NCBI RefSeq assembly: GCF_014652235.1
Contig: NZ_BMYK01000001.1
Span: forward strand, 330,982-394,981
Source: Pseudorhodoferax aquiterrae
Lineage (GTDB): Bacteria > Pseudomonadota > Gammaproteobacteria > Burkholderiales > Burkholderiaceae_C
Reading direction: 5' to 3'
DNA: 64,000 nucleotides
The notes under the pieces are model-generated. The model made no database searches. It was given only the letters and a program-made list of their open reading frames with translations, and was not told where the DNA came from. The translations under genes were made by a program, and so were the position numbers. Position 1 is the first letter of the stretch. The number at the start of each line of letters is the position of its first letter. This document shows positions 1-10,168 of the stretch, in pieces.

Positions 1-968
1 GCATGGCACCAGGCCGGCAGCGCCGTGATGACGGGCGAGAGTTCGGTCATGCCATAGAGCTGGCAGAACTGCGCGCGCGGCAGCTTGTCCAGCGCCTGCA
101 GCAGCAGCGCGTCGTCGATGGGCGCGGCGCCGTAGAGCACCAGCTGCAGGCTGCTGGTGTCGAATTCGGCGAAGCGCGGGTGCTCGATCAGGCGCTTGAG
201 CATGGTCGGCACCATGAAGGTTTCGCTGCAGCGCTCGGTCTGCAGGGCCTGCAGCACGGCCTGCTCGTCGAAGGCCGGCAGGATGACCTGCTTGGCCAGC
301 CGCATCATGAGCTGCAGCGTGAGGCCGGCGCCGCCGACGTGGAACATGGGCGCCATGTTCAGGCCCACGGCCTCGTCGGGCCGGCGTGCGGCCATGTTGG
401 CCGACAGCTGGCCGGCATAGAGATTGGTGTGCGACAGCATCACGCCCTTGGGCAGGCCAGTGGTGCCGCCGGTGTACATGACGGCCGCCAGGTCGCTGCC
501 GCCGCGGCGTGCGTCGGCCACGGGCGTGGCGGCGGCCAGCAGCGCCTCGGCGTCGGCGAAGCCTTCGGGCGCCGGGCCATCGCCGAAATGCACCAGGGTC
601 GCGAGGCTCCTGGAGAGCTGGCGCTGCTCGGCCGCCACGGTGCCGAAGTGCTGGTCGGCCAGCAGGATGCGCGTGTCGCAGTCGTCCAGCGAGTAGGCGA
701 CCTCGCGCGCGCTCCAGCGGATGTTGACGGGGTTGACGACGCCGCCGGCCCACCAGGTGGCATAGAGGTATTCGACGTAGCGGTCGGAGTTCAGCGCGAG
801 GAGGCCCACGCGGTCGCCCGGCGCCACGCCGAGTTCGCGCAGCACGGCGGCCAGGCGTGCGACACGGTCGACGAACCGGGCGAACGTGCTGCGGCGCGTG
901 CCGCAGACCAGGGCTTCGGCCTGCGGGCGTTCCTGCAGGGCCTTGTGAAGGGGTTGGGTCAGTTCCAT
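1..968 (-). CDS. AMP-dependent acyl-CoA synthetase (3' part outside window)
   Basis: The first 322 residues are visible and the gene runs off the left edge. The translation starts MELTQPLHKAL and carries the adenylate-forming signature YTGGTTGLPKG near residue 170 and the A5 motif YGMTELSP near residue 307. Family members activate a carboxylic acid with ATP and CoA through an acyl-adenylate. The ATG lies only 4 bp after the stop of the Bug receptor gene, so it is the last visible gene of the minus-strand operon that starts at 3839. The substrate cannot be told; the neighbouring CoA-transferase and receptor suggest an imported organic acid. Confidence 0.9.
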   Translation of the reverse strand, partial: MELTQPLHKALQERPQAEALVCGTRRSTFARFVDRVARLAAVLRELGVAPGDRVGLLALNSDRYVEYLYATWWAGGVVNPVNIRWSAREVAYSLDDCDTRILLADQHFGTVAAEQRQLSRSLATLVHFGDGPAPEGFADAEALLAAATPVADARRGGSDLAAVMYTGGTTGLPKGVMLSHTNLYAGQLSANMAARRPDEAVGLNMAPMFHVGGAGLTLQLMMRLAKQVILPAFDEQAVLQALQTERCSETFMVPTMLKRLIEHPRFAEFDTSSLQLVLYGAAPIDDALLLQALDKLPRAQFCQLYGMTELSPVITALPAWCH

Positions 969-972
969 GGGG

Positions 973-1941
973 TCACTCCAGGCGGATGTTCTTGTCCTTG
1001 ACCACCTGGCCCCACACCGCCTGGTCGGCGCGCATGGTCTGCGTGAGCTGCTCGGGCGTGCTGCCGACCGGGATCACCCCCAGGGCCTCGATGCGCGGTT
1101 TGAGCGCCGGGTCGCGGGCGACCTCGGCCACGGCCTCAGAGATGCGCTGCACGATGGGCGCGGGCGTGCCGGCCGGCGCGAACATGCCGAACCAGCCGAC
1201 CAGGTCCATCGCGGTGTAGCCCTGCTCGCGGAAGGTCGGCACCTCGGAGGCCAGCGGCGCGCGCGCGGTGCCGACGACGGCGATGGACTTGGCCTTGCCC
1301 GCCGCCACGTGCGGCGAGACACCGCGCGCGGAGACGAACACCGCGTCCACGCTGCCGCCCAGGAGGTCGGTGATGGCCGGCGCCTCGCCCTTGTAGGGCA
1401 CGTGCAGCAGCTGGATGCCGGCGGCGTCCTGCAGCAGCTCCATGTACAGGTGCGCGCTGGAGCCCGCGCCGAAGGAGCCGTAGGAGAGCTTGCCCGGCGC
1501 GGCGCGCGCCTTCTCGACGAAACCGGCCAGCGAGTCCACGCCCAGCTTGGTGCTGACGGTGAACACGATGGGCAGCCGGCCGGCCTCGGACACGGGCGCG
1601 AAGTCCTTGAACGGGTCGTAGCCCGCGTTGGCGTAGAGCAGCGGGTTTTGCACGATGGAGGTCAGCGTGAACAGGAGGGTGTAGCCATCGGCCGGCGCGC
1701 GCTGCACGGCCGTCAGGCCCAGGCCGCCGTTGGCGCCGGGCCGGTTGTCGACCACCACGCTCTGGCCCAGGCGCTTGCCCACGCCTTCGGCGACGATGCG
1801 CGCGAAGCCGTCGGTCGCGCCGCCGGCCGCGTACGGAACGATGAGGCGAATGGCTTTGTCGGGCCAGGCACCCTGGGCCAGGGCGCCGGTGCAGGCCAGC
1901 GTGGCAGCGAACGCCAGCAGCGTGCGGCGGGCAATGTTCAT
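973..1941 (-). CDS. Bug-family (TctC-like) periplasmic solute receptor
   Basis: This 322-residue protein starts with an export signal (MNIARRTLLAFAA, cleavage probably after ALA) followed by the Bug-family opening WPDKAIRLIVPYAAGG and the VVVDNRPGANG and ADGYTLLF segments. Bug proteins bind carboxylates or amides in the periplasm, classically for tripartite tricarboxylate transporters, but most are orphans. A strong AAGGAGGAG ribosome site precedes the ATG. No TctA or TctB membrane gene is visible in the window, so its transporter is elsewhere or it acts as a sensor. It lies between the nitroreductase and acyl-CoA synthetase genes of the same operon. Confidence 0.93.
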   Translation of the reverse strand: MNIARRTLLAFAATLACTGALAQGAWPDKAIRLIVPYAAGGATDGFARIVAEGVGKRLGQSVVVDNRPGANGGLGLTAVQRAPADGYTLLFTLTSIVQNPLLYANAGYDPFKDFAPVSEAGRLPIVFTVSTKLGVDSLAGFVEKARAAPGKLSYGSFGAGSSAHLYMELLQDAAGIQLLHVPYKGEAPAITDLLGGSVDAVFVSARGVSPHVAAGKAKSIAVVGTARAPLASEVPTFREQGYTAMDLVGWFGMFAPAGTPAPIVQRISEAVAEVARDPALKPRIEALGVIPVGSTPEQLTQTMRADQAVWGQVVKDKNIRLE

Positions 1942-1983
1942 GGTCTCCTCCTTGTCGTTGTGTGTGCGGCTCGGCCGCCGGCG

Positions 1984-2655
1984 TCAGATGCCGTGGAAGC
2001 TCGCCACCTCCGCCAGCGGTGCGCGCGCGGTCTCCAGCGCGTCCACCGCGTGGCTGCGGTCGGCGTAGCCGATGGCCATGCCGCAGAACAGCATGCGGCC
2101 CTCGGGCAGTTCCAGGAAGTTGCCGATGGTCTGCGGGTACAGCGCCCAGCATTCCTGGGCGCAGCTGTCCAGGCCCTCGGCGCGCAGCAGCAGCATCACG
2201 CTTTGCAGCAGCATGCCCAGGTCGGACCACTGCGGCGGGCCCATCAGCCGGTCGACCGTGCAGAACAGCGCGAGCGGGGCGTCGAAGAACTGGAAGTTGC
2301 GCGCGAACCAGCGCAGCCGCGCGGGCTTGTCGTCGCGCGGGATGCCCAGGCTGGCGTACATGGCCTCGCCCACGGCGAAGCGGCGGTCGCGGTAGGGCGA
2401 GGGCAGGTTCTCCGGGTAGACGTTGTATTCCTTGGCCTCGCCGCCGGGCGCCTGCTGCACGCGCTCGCGCATGGTGGCCTTGAGCGCGTCCAGCCGCTCG
2501 CCGCCGACGGCGTGCAGGTGCCAGGGCTGCAGGTTGCCGCCCGAGGGCGCGCGCAGCGCCTGTGCAAGCACGCGGCGGATCAGCTCGCCGGGCACCGGTG
2601 TCGGCAGGAAGGCACGCACCGAGCGGCGCGTGGCGATGGCTTCTTGGACATTCAT
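1984..2655 (-). CDS. nitroreductase-family FMN oxidoreductase
   Basis: The 223-residue product MNVQEAIATRRSVRAF has the nitroreductase FMN-binding start (RRSVRAF, then RAPSGGNLQPWHLH) and a C-terminal ALYPQTIGNF...GMAIGYAD segment typical of this family. Such enzymes use NAD(P)H and FMN to reduce nitro groups, quinones or enones; the actual substrate is unknown. The chosen ATG overlaps the stop of the CoA-transferase gene (ATGA), implying translational coupling. A related protein occurs at 60787-61473 with the same architecture. Confidence 0.9.
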   Translation of the reverse strand: MNVQEAIATRRSVRAFLPTPVPGELIRRVLAQALRAPSGGNLQPWHLHAVGGERLDALKATMRERVQQAPGGEAKEYNVYPENLPSPYRDRRFAVGEAMYASLGIPRDDKPARLRWFARNFQFFDAPLALFCTVDRLMGPPQWSDLGMLLQSVMLLLRAEGLDSCAQECWALYPQTIGNFLELPEGRMLFCGMAIGYADRSHAVDALETARAPLAEVASFHGI

Positions 2656-3839
2656 TGCTTCTCTCCCTTGGTGGGCACGGGCACGCCCAGTTCGCGCGCC
2701 AGTTCGGCGCTGTGTTCGCCGGCATGCGGTGCGTGGGCGCGCTCGGCGCGGTCGTAGGCGGAAAAGCGCACGGGCGGCGCCACCTCCAGGTAGTCGCCCT
2801 CGGTCGGATGGGTGCGCTTCCTGAACAGGCCGCTGGCCACGAGCTGCGGATCGTTCGGCAGGTCGGCCACCTCGTTCACGCGCATGGCCGGCACGTTGGC
2901 GTGGCGCAGGATGTCCAGCCACTCATCGGTGCCGCGCTCGGGCATGATGCGCGCGGCGGCCTGGTACATCAGGTGCATGTTCTTGCGGCGCAGGTCCTTG
3001 TCGGCCAGTTCCGGACGCTGCAGCTCCTCGGGATGGCCGGCGGCCTGGAAGAAGCGCAGCCAGCGCGCGTCCTGGTAGGGCGCGATGGCGATCCAGCCGT
3101 CGCGCGTGCGCATGGGCTGGCGGCTCGGGTCGATCTGGCGCGGATAGAGGGCCGGGCCGGTGGGCGGCACGAAGGTGGCATCGCACAGGTGTTCGAGCAG
3201 GTTGAAGCTCGTGACCGACTCGAACATCGGCACCTCGATGCGCTGGCCTTCTCCGGTGCGCAGCCGGTGCACCACGCCCGCCATCACGGCGTAGGCCGCG
3301 TGCAGGCCCGAGACCTTGTCGGCCATGGTCATGGGCACGAAACGCGGTGCCGGGTTGCCGTCGACCTTGGGCGGCAGCGAGGCCACGCCCGCGGCGGCCT
3401 GGATGATGTCGTCGTAGGCCTGCAGGCCCGCATAGGGGCCGCTCTGGTCGAAGCCGGTGCAGTGCACGTACAGGATGTCGGCCTTGATCGCCTTGACCTC
3501 TTCGTAAGACAGGCCGGCCCGCGCGATCGCCTCGCTGCGCACGTTGTGGATGAAGATGTCGGCCGTCTTCAGCAGCGCACGCATGGCGGTGCGGCCTTCC
3601 TCGCTCTTGAGGTTCCAATCGACCGAACGCTTGCCGCGGTTCAGGCGCAGGTGCACCGGGCTCATGCCGGGCGTCTTCGCCGGCGTGCCGATGATGCGGG
3701 TGTGGTCGCCCTCGGCGGGCTCGACCTTGATGACCTCCGCGCCCAGGTCGGCCAGGATCTGGGTGCAGTAGGGGCCGAAGATCACGGTCGTCAGGTCGAC
3801 GACGCGCAGGCCTTCGAGCATGCGGGGGGAAGCGGACAT
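2652..3839 (-). CDS. CaiB/BaiF (family III) CoA-transferase
   Basis: This 395-residue protein begins MSASPRMLEGLRVVDLTTVIFGPYC and shows the family III CoA-transferase layout: LADLGAEVIKVE near residue 30, LNRGKRSVDWNLK near 68, the segment IFIHN near 93, and VHCTGFDQSGPY near 125. These enzymes move CoA between carboxylic acids through an aspartyl-CoA thioester. It is the first gene of the operon 3839 to 1, with GAGGAG just before the ATG, and its stop overlaps the nitroreductase start. Formyl-, succinyl- or carnitine-CoA type specificity cannot be decided. Confidence 0.93.
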   Translation of the reverse strand: MSASPRMLEGLRVVDLTTVIFGPYCTQILADLGAEVIKVEPAEGDHTRIIGTPAKTPGMSPVHLRLNRGKRSVDWNLKSEEGRTAMRALLKTADIFIHNVRSEAIARAGLSYEEVKAIKADILYVHCTGFDQSGPYAGLQAYDDIIQAAAGVASLPPKVDGNPAPRFVPMTMADKVSGLHAAYAVMAGVVHRLRTGEGQRIEVPMFESVTSFNLLEHLCDATFVPPTGPALYPRQIDPSRQPMRTRDGWIAIAPYQDARWLRFFQAAGHPEELQRPELADKDLRRKNMHLMYQAAARIMPERGTDEWLDILRHANVPAMRVNEVADLPNDPQLVASGLFRKRTHPTEGDYLEVAPPVRFSAYDRAERAHAPHAGEHSAELARELGVPVPTKGEKQ

Positions 3840-3936
3840 GGATCTCCTCGGAGCAGGTGGTTTCCGGGATCATCGCCGCGGCGCTGGAAAGCCCCTGTCG
3901 CAGGCGCATCCTAGGGTCAACCCGCTGGCGCGCTCA

Positions 3937-3954
3937 ATCGTCCGTTCCGACGAT
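3937..3954. promoter_or_regulatory. inverted repeat ATCGTC-n6-GACGAT, candidate operator (copy 1)
   Basis: In the 203-bp divergent gap between the CoA-transferase and binding-protein genes there is a perfect inverted repeat ATCGTC-CGTTCC-GACGAT. The same 19 bases, CAATCG through GACGA, recur at 5279-5297 before the acyl-CoA ligase. The repetition in two promoter positions is seen directly; that it binds a shared regulator is inferred. Confidence 0.5.
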
Positions 3955-4042
3955 GTGCCCCCCTGAGGGGCCTGCCTACGATGCGGCCGATTTCCTGGGC
4001 AGTCCGCCCGGAACACCCTCAGAACAGCGGGAGACTTCGAAG

Positions 4043-5263
4043 ATGAACCATGGTGTTTCGCGGCCGCTGCGCCGTTTCCTCCAAGCCGGTGTGGCCTTGG
4101 CGATGGGGGTGGCGCTGGCCGGCACGGCCCAGGCACAGAAGAAGTACGACACGGGCGCGACGGACACCGAGATCAAGATCGGCCACCTCGTGCCCTACAG
4201 CGGCCCGGTCTCGGCGTACGGCACCATCGGCAAGGCGGCAGGCGCGTACTTCGCCAAGCTCAATGCCGAGGGTGGCATCAACGGGCGCAAGATCAACTTC
4301 CTGTCGCTGGACGATGCCTACACGCCTTCGCGCACCGTGGAGCAGGCACGCAAGCTGGTCGAGCAGGACGAGGTGCTGCTGCTGTTCGGTACCCTGGGCA
4401 CGGCCCACAACATGGCGATCCAGCGCTACATGAACGCCAAGAAGGTGCCGCAGTTGTTCGTGGCCACGGGCGCCACGCGCTTCGGCGACCCCAAGGCCTT
4501 CCCATGGACCATGGGCTGGCAGCCGACCTACCAGGCCGAGGGCCAGATCTACGCCCAGCACATCCTCAAGAACAAGCCGGACGCCAAGATCGGCATCCTG
4601 ATGCAGAACGACGACTTCGGGAAGGACTACCTCAAGGGCTTCCTGGATGGCCTGGGCGACAAGGCCAAGACCATGGTGGTCTCCCAGCAGACCTACGAGG
4701 TGACGGACCCGACGGTGGACAGCCAGCTCGTGGCGCTCAAGGGCTCGGGCGCCGACGTGTTCTTCTCGATCACCACGCCCAAGTTCGCGGCCCAGGCCAT
4801 CCGCAAGGTGGTCGAGATCGGCTGGAGGCCCACGCACTACCTGGCCAGCGTCTCGCAGTCGGTGACCTCGGTGTTCAAGCCGGCCGGCTTCGAAAACGCC
4901 AAGGGCGTGATCTCGGCGGCCTACCTGCGCGACCCCACGGACTACAAGGACACCAAGGAAGTGCAGGAGTACCTGGCCGTGATGGCCAAGTACTACCCGG
5001 GCGGCGACCCGAACGACTCGCTCAACGTGCTGGGCTATTCCTCGGCCCAGACATTGGAGGCGGTGCTGCGCAGGGCCGGCGACAACCTCACGCGCGAGAA
5101 CATCATGAAGGTCGCGGCCAACCTGCAGCTGAACCTGCCCATGCTGTACCCGGGCATCGACCTGAAGACCGCGCCGGACGACTTCTACCCGATCGAGCGC
5201 ATGCAGCCGCAGCAGTTCGACGGCACCAAGTACGTGCCGCTGGGCCCGGTGCTGGGACGTTGA
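4043..5263 (+). CDS. branched-chain amino acid/carboxylate ABC transporter substrate-binding protein (LivK-like)
   Basis: The 406-residue product from ATG 4043 has a signal peptide (MNHGVSRPLRRFLQAG..., cleavage near AQAQ), then the periplasmic-binding type I fold: IKIGHLVPYSGPVSAYGTIG, INGRKINFLSLDD and LVEQDEVLLLFGTLG. I chose the internal ATG because it starts the signal peptide. Proteins of this group bind branched amino acids, aromatic acids or short carboxylates. No permease gene follows; the nearest Liv-type permeases are at 12.3-15.6 kb, so it may feed those or stand alone. It is followed 125 bp later by an acyl-CoA ligase. Confidence 0.92.
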   Translation: MNHGVSRPLRRFLQAGVALAMGVALAGTAQAQKKYDTGATDTEIKIGHLVPYSGPVSAYGTIGKAAGAYFAKLNAEGGINGRKINFLSLDDAYTPSRTVEQARKLVEQDEVLLLFGTLGTAHNMAIQRYMNAKKVPQLFVATGATRFGDPKAFPWTMGWQPTYQAEGQIYAQHILKNKPDAKIGILMQNDDFGKDYLKGFLDGLGDKAKTMVVSQQTYEVTDPTVDSQLVALKGSGADVFFSITTPKFAAQAIRKVVEIGWRPTHYLASVSQSVTSVFKPAGFENAKGVISAAYLRDPTDYKDTKEVQEYLAVMAKYYPGGDPNDSLNVLGYSSAQTLEAVLRRAGDNLTRENIMKVAANLQLNLPMLYPGIDLKTAPDDFYPIERMQPQQFDGTKYVPLGPVLGR

Positions 5264-5278
5264 GGCAGCACGGCGGCG

Positions 5279-5297
5279 CAATCGTCCGTTCCGACGA
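5279..5297. promoter_or_regulatory. candidate operator (copy 2 of CAATCGTC-n6-GACGA)
   Basis: The gap between the binding protein and the acyl-CoA ligase holds a second, nearly identical copy of the inverted repeat seen at 3937-3954. The left half is unchanged and the right half differs only at its last base. Copies in both upstream regions suggest one regulator for both units; no regulator has been tied to it. Confidence 0.5.
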
Positions 5298-5388
5298 CGC
5301 CGCCGGCGGCGCTGCCGCCTAGCATGCCGGCGCACCGCCGAGCCCGCCGGCCGGCACGGCATTCGAGTTGAAAGAGGACACACACGCC

Positions 5389-7035
<1,647 letters not shown>

Positions 7036-7059
7036 GCCCGCTCCCCGGGGTCGTCCGGT

Positions 7060-7734
7060 CTACCGGCCCGGCGCCCCCGCGTTGAGGCCGCTGCGCACGA
7101 ACTGCATGTAGGTGCGCACCACCGATTCGGGAATGCCGCTGTTCTGCTTGGACCGGTGCAGGTGGTACAGGTACAGGTAGTCGCGCGCGGCGATCAGCAG
7201 ATAGGCCAGGGTGTCGAGCTCGTCCTCTCGGTACTGCGTGATCACGCCGGCCTGGCGGGCGCGTCTCAGAAACTTCAGGTAGCGCCGCACCACCTCTTCG
7301 TGGTGCCGCGCCCAGGCTGCGGGTGCCTCGACCTCGGCCTCGTTCAGCACGCGCCAGAACCAGGGGTTCTCCTGCAGGTATTCGAACACCGCACGCGCAC
7401 CAATTTCCTCGATCTCGAAGAAGTCGCTCTTGCCATGGGCGCGCTCACGCACGTGCTCGAGCATGTGCAGGCCGAAGTGCGGCAGCAGCTCGTCGAACAG
7501 CGCCTGGCGTGATGCGAAGTACAGGTAGAACGTGCCCTGCGCCATGCCCGCATCGGCCGTGATGCGCTGGATCGAGGCGTCGCGGTAGCCGAACTCCCCG
7601 ACCACGCGCGCGGCCGACACCAGCAACTGCTCGCGCGTGCGCGCCGCGCGCTCCTCGCGCGTGACTTGCACCGCTGCGGAGAAGACCTTGCGCGGCCTTC
7701 CCGCCCGGCTGCTTGCTGCGCTTGCCACATCCAT
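7060..7734 (-). CDS. TetR/AcrR-family transcriptional regulator
   Basis: The 224-residue protein has an N-terminal TetR helix-turn-helix (ASIQRITADAGMAQGTFYLY, residues about 53-72) after a basic stretch, then a helical ligand-binding part. It faces the acyl-CoA dehydrogenase operon across a 151-bp gap containing the palindrome at 7866-7883, the expected place for its operator. TetR regulators of such operons usually sense an acyl-CoA or the free acid and act as repressors; this role is inferred from position. Confidence 0.92.
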   Translation of the reverse strand: MDVASAASSRAGRPRKVFSAAVQVTREERAARTREQLLVSAARVVGEFGYRDASIQRITADAGMAQGTFYLYFASRQALFDELLPHFGLHMLEHVRERAHGKSDFFEIEEIGARAVFEYLQENPWFWRVLNEAEVEAPAAWARHHEEVVRRYLKFLRRARQAGVITQYREDELDTLAYLLIAARDYLYLYHLHRSKQNSGIPESVVRTYMQFVRSGLNAGAPGR

Positions 7735-7865
7735 TCCTTTCCTGCTGTTGGGCCTGCGCTCGCATGCCGCTCATGGGTTCGATTTCAGTTTACTGGCCTG
7801 TTTCGGTCGGCCCCGTTCGGGTGTTTTCCCTAGTGCCAGGGCCTGGTAAATGGCTGAAACTGATT

Positions 7866-7883
7866 AATGAATCACTGTTCATT
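7866..7883. promoter_or_regulatory. palindrome AATGAA-n6-TTCATT, likely TetR operator
   Basis: The inverted repeat AATGAATCACTGTTCATT ends 2 bases before the ATG of the acyl-CoA dehydrogenase gene and lies in the gap shared with the divergent TetR gene. It is an AT-rich island in GC-rich sequence. It occupies the place of a ribosome binding site, and no Shine-Dalgarno sequence is visible, so binding here could block transcription or the mRNA could be nearly leaderless. Confidence 0.6.
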
Positions 7884-7885
7884 TT

Positions 7886-9091
7886 ATGTTGCAAACCACC
7901 ACTTCCGCGCAGGACCGCCAGGCCGAGGACGCTTTCCGCGCCGAGGTCCGCGCGTACTGCGCGCACGAACTGCCGGCCCACGTGCGCACCAAGGTGCAGG
8001 CCAATCTGTTCCTCACGAAAGAGGACAACCTGGACTTCCTGCGCTCGCTGGCGCCGCGCGGCTGGGTCGCGGGCCACTGGCCGCGCGTCCACGGCGGCGC
8101 CGAGTGGACGCCGCTGCAGCGCTTCGTCTTCGAGGAGGAGAGCACGCGGCTCGGCGCGCCCTGGCTGATCCCGTTCGGCGTGAACTACGTGGGCCCGGTG
8201 ATCTACACCTTCGGCTCGGCGGCGCAGAAGGCGCGCTTCCTGCCGCCCATCCTGGCGTCCGAAGAATGGTGGGCCCAGGGTTATTCGGAGCCCGGCGCGG
8301 GCTCGGACCTCGCGGGCCTGAAGACCCGCGCCGTGCGCCACGGCGACCACTACCGCGTGACGGGCCAGAAGATCTGGACCAGCTATGTGCAATGGGCCGA
8401 CTGGATGTTCTGCCTGGTGCGCACCAGCGAGGAGGCGCGGCCGCAGCAGGGCATCTCCTTCCTGCTGATCGACATGCGCAGCCCCGGCGTGCGCGTGCAG
8501 CCCATCCGCACCATGGACGGCTGTCACCATGTCAACGAGGTCTTTTTGGACGATGTGCGCGTGCCGGTCGAGAACCTGGTGGGCGAGGAAGGCCGCGGCT
8601 GGACCTACGCCAAGTTCCTGCTCAGCAACGAACGCATCCTGGCGGCCGAGACCGGCCGCTCCATGCGCCAGCTCGAGCATTTGAAGCGCCTGGTGCGCGA
8701 GGTGCCCAGCGCCAGCACCACCGACCGGCCGGCTTTCGAGCGCCGCGTCGCGCGCATCGAACTGGCGCTGCACGCGCTGCGCGCCTACTGCCTGTCCTAC
8801 GCGCGGCGCATGGACGCCTCGGGCCCGCCCGGCGTGGAGGCCTCCATCATGAAGCTGCGCGGCTCCGAGCTGCAGCAGCAGATCTCCGAGGCCACGCTCG
8901 ACTGGCTGGGCCAGGCCGCCATCGTCTACGACCCGGCCGACGTGCATGCCGACGCGGCCCGCTCGCCGCTGGGCCCGATGGATGCCAGCGGTGCCGTGCG
9001 CGAATACCTGCACGGCCGCGCCTCCACCATCTACGGCGGGTCCAACGAGATCCAGCGCAACATCATCAGCAAGGCGGAGCTCGGCCTGTGA
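7886..9091 (+). CDS. acyl-CoA dehydrogenase (large subunit, PimC-like)
   Basis: The 401-residue flavoprotein shows acyl-CoA dehydrogenase blocks: YSEPGAGSDLAGLKT near residue 135, IWTSYVQWADWMF near 165, ERILAAETGRS near 250 and the C-terminal IYGGSNEIQRNI. The usual C-terminal catalytic Glu before the GxNEIQ block is Gly here, as in families that place the base elsewhere. Its gene overlaps the next dehydrogenase gene by 4 bp (GTGA), a layout known for two-subunit enzymes such as pimeloyl-CoA dehydrogenase. The FAD enzyme would introduce the alpha-beta double bond of an acyl-CoA. Confidence 0.92.
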   Translation: MLQTTTSAQDRQAEDAFRAEVRAYCAHELPAHVRTKVQANLFLTKEDNLDFLRSLAPRGWVAGHWPRVHGGAEWTPLQRFVFEEESTRLGAPWLIPFGVNYVGPVIYTFGSAAQKARFLPPILASEEWWAQGYSEPGAGSDLAGLKTRAVRHGDHYRVTGQKIWTSYVQWADWMFCLVRTSEEARPQQGISFLLIDMRSPGVRVQPIRTMDGCHHVNEVFLDDVRVPVENLVGEEGRGWTYAKFLLSNERILAAETGRSMRQLEHLKRLVREVPSASTTDRPAFERRVARIELALHALRAYCLSYARRMDASGPPGVEASIMKLRGSELQQQISEATLDWLGQAAIVYDPADVHADAARSPLGPMDASGAVREYLHGRASTIYGGSNEIQRNIISKAELGL

Positions 9092-10152
9092 CCCACAAGA
9101 CCTGGTTCGACGACACCGACGCGGCCCTGGACGAGGCCGCCCAGCGCTACCTGGCCGAGCGCTACCCCTTCGCCCAGCGCCAGCGCCTGGCGCCGGCGGC
9201 GCGCCGCTTCGATGCGGCCATCTGGGAAGGCCTGGCGCAGATGGGCTGGTGCAGCGTGGCCAATGAAGCCGAGCAGGGCGGCCTGGGCGTGCGCGTCTCC
9301 TCGATCTGCCTGCTGGCCGAACGCGCCGGCCAGGCGCTGCTCAACGAGCCCTGGCTGTCCAGCGGCGTGCTGGCGCCCTGGCTGGTGGGCCGGTACGCCG
9401 GCGTCGCGCAACAGCAGGCCTGGCTGCCGCCCCTGCTCGGTGGCCAGCGCCGCGCCGCCTGTGTGCTGGAGCCGCAGGCCATGGCCGCGCAGGGCGGCAC
9501 GCTGACGGGCCGCCAGGCCCTGGTGCCCGATGCCGACCTGGCCGAGCAGTTGTTCGTGGCCGCCGAGGGCGCGCTGTGGCAGGTCGACACCGCGCAGGAC
9601 GGCGTGCGCCGCCGGCCGCTGCCGCTGCTCGACGGCCGCGGCGCCGCCAGCGTCGAATTCGTGGGCGCGCAGGCCACGCGGCTGGACGGCGCGCTGCCGT
9701 TCACCGCCGGCCCCGTGTTGCAACTGGCCGCGCTGGCCACCGCCTGCGACGCCTGGGGCGCGTTGCGCGCGGCCTTCGACCTCACGCTGGACTACCTCAA
9801 GACGCGCCGCCAGTTCGGCGTGCCGCTGGGCTCCTACCAGGCGCTGCAGCACCGCATGGTGGACTTCTACATCCGCGTCGAGGAAAGCCGCGCCGTGCTG
9901 GACCAGGCCATCGCCGCGCTCGCAGCCGGCGACGCAGTGTCTGCCGCGCGCGACGTGCATGCCGCCAAGGCCCTGGTCTGCGAGAACGCGCGGCTCGGCG
10001 CGCAGGAGGCCGTGCAGCTGCACGGCGGCATCGGCATCACCGAGGAGTACGCCGCCAGCCACTACCTGCGCCGCGTGCGCGTGGACGAGCAGCTCTACGG
10101 GGCCGGCGAGCAGCACTTCCTGGCTTTCGCGGCCACGGCCGCGACCGTCTGA
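9088..10152 (+). CDS. acyl-CoA dehydrogenase (small subunit, PimD-like)
   Basis: Translation from GTG 9088 gives a 354-residue protein whose stop-overlapping start implies coupling to the preceding dehydrogenase. The N-terminal half is divergent, while the C-terminal half keeps the fold: LDYLKTRRQFGVPLGSYQAL near residue 235, then AVQLHGGIGITEEYAASHYL near 315. Partner subunits of this type usually form a heteromer with the larger dehydrogenase. Substrate is unknown; dicarboxylic, cyclic or branched acyl-CoAs are typical for this architecture. Confidence 0.9.
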   Translation: MTHKTWFDDTDAALDEAAQRYLAERYPFAQRQRLAPAARRFDAAIWEGLAQMGWCSVANEAEQGGLGVRVSSICLLAERAGQALLNEPWLSSGVLAPWLVGRYAGVAQQQAWLPPLLGGQRRAACVLEPQAMAAQGGTLTGRQALVPDADLAEQLFVAAEGALWQVDTAQDGVRRRPLPLLDGRGAASVEFVGAQATRLDGALPFTAGPVLQLAALATACDAWGALRAAFDLTLDYLKTRRQFGVPLGSYQALQHRMVDFYIRVEESRAVLDQAIAALAAGDAVSAARDVHAAKALVCENARLGAQEAVQLHGGIGITEEYAASHYLRRVRVDEQLYGAGEQHFLAFAATAATV

Positions 10153-10168
10153 ACGGAGACCGGACACC

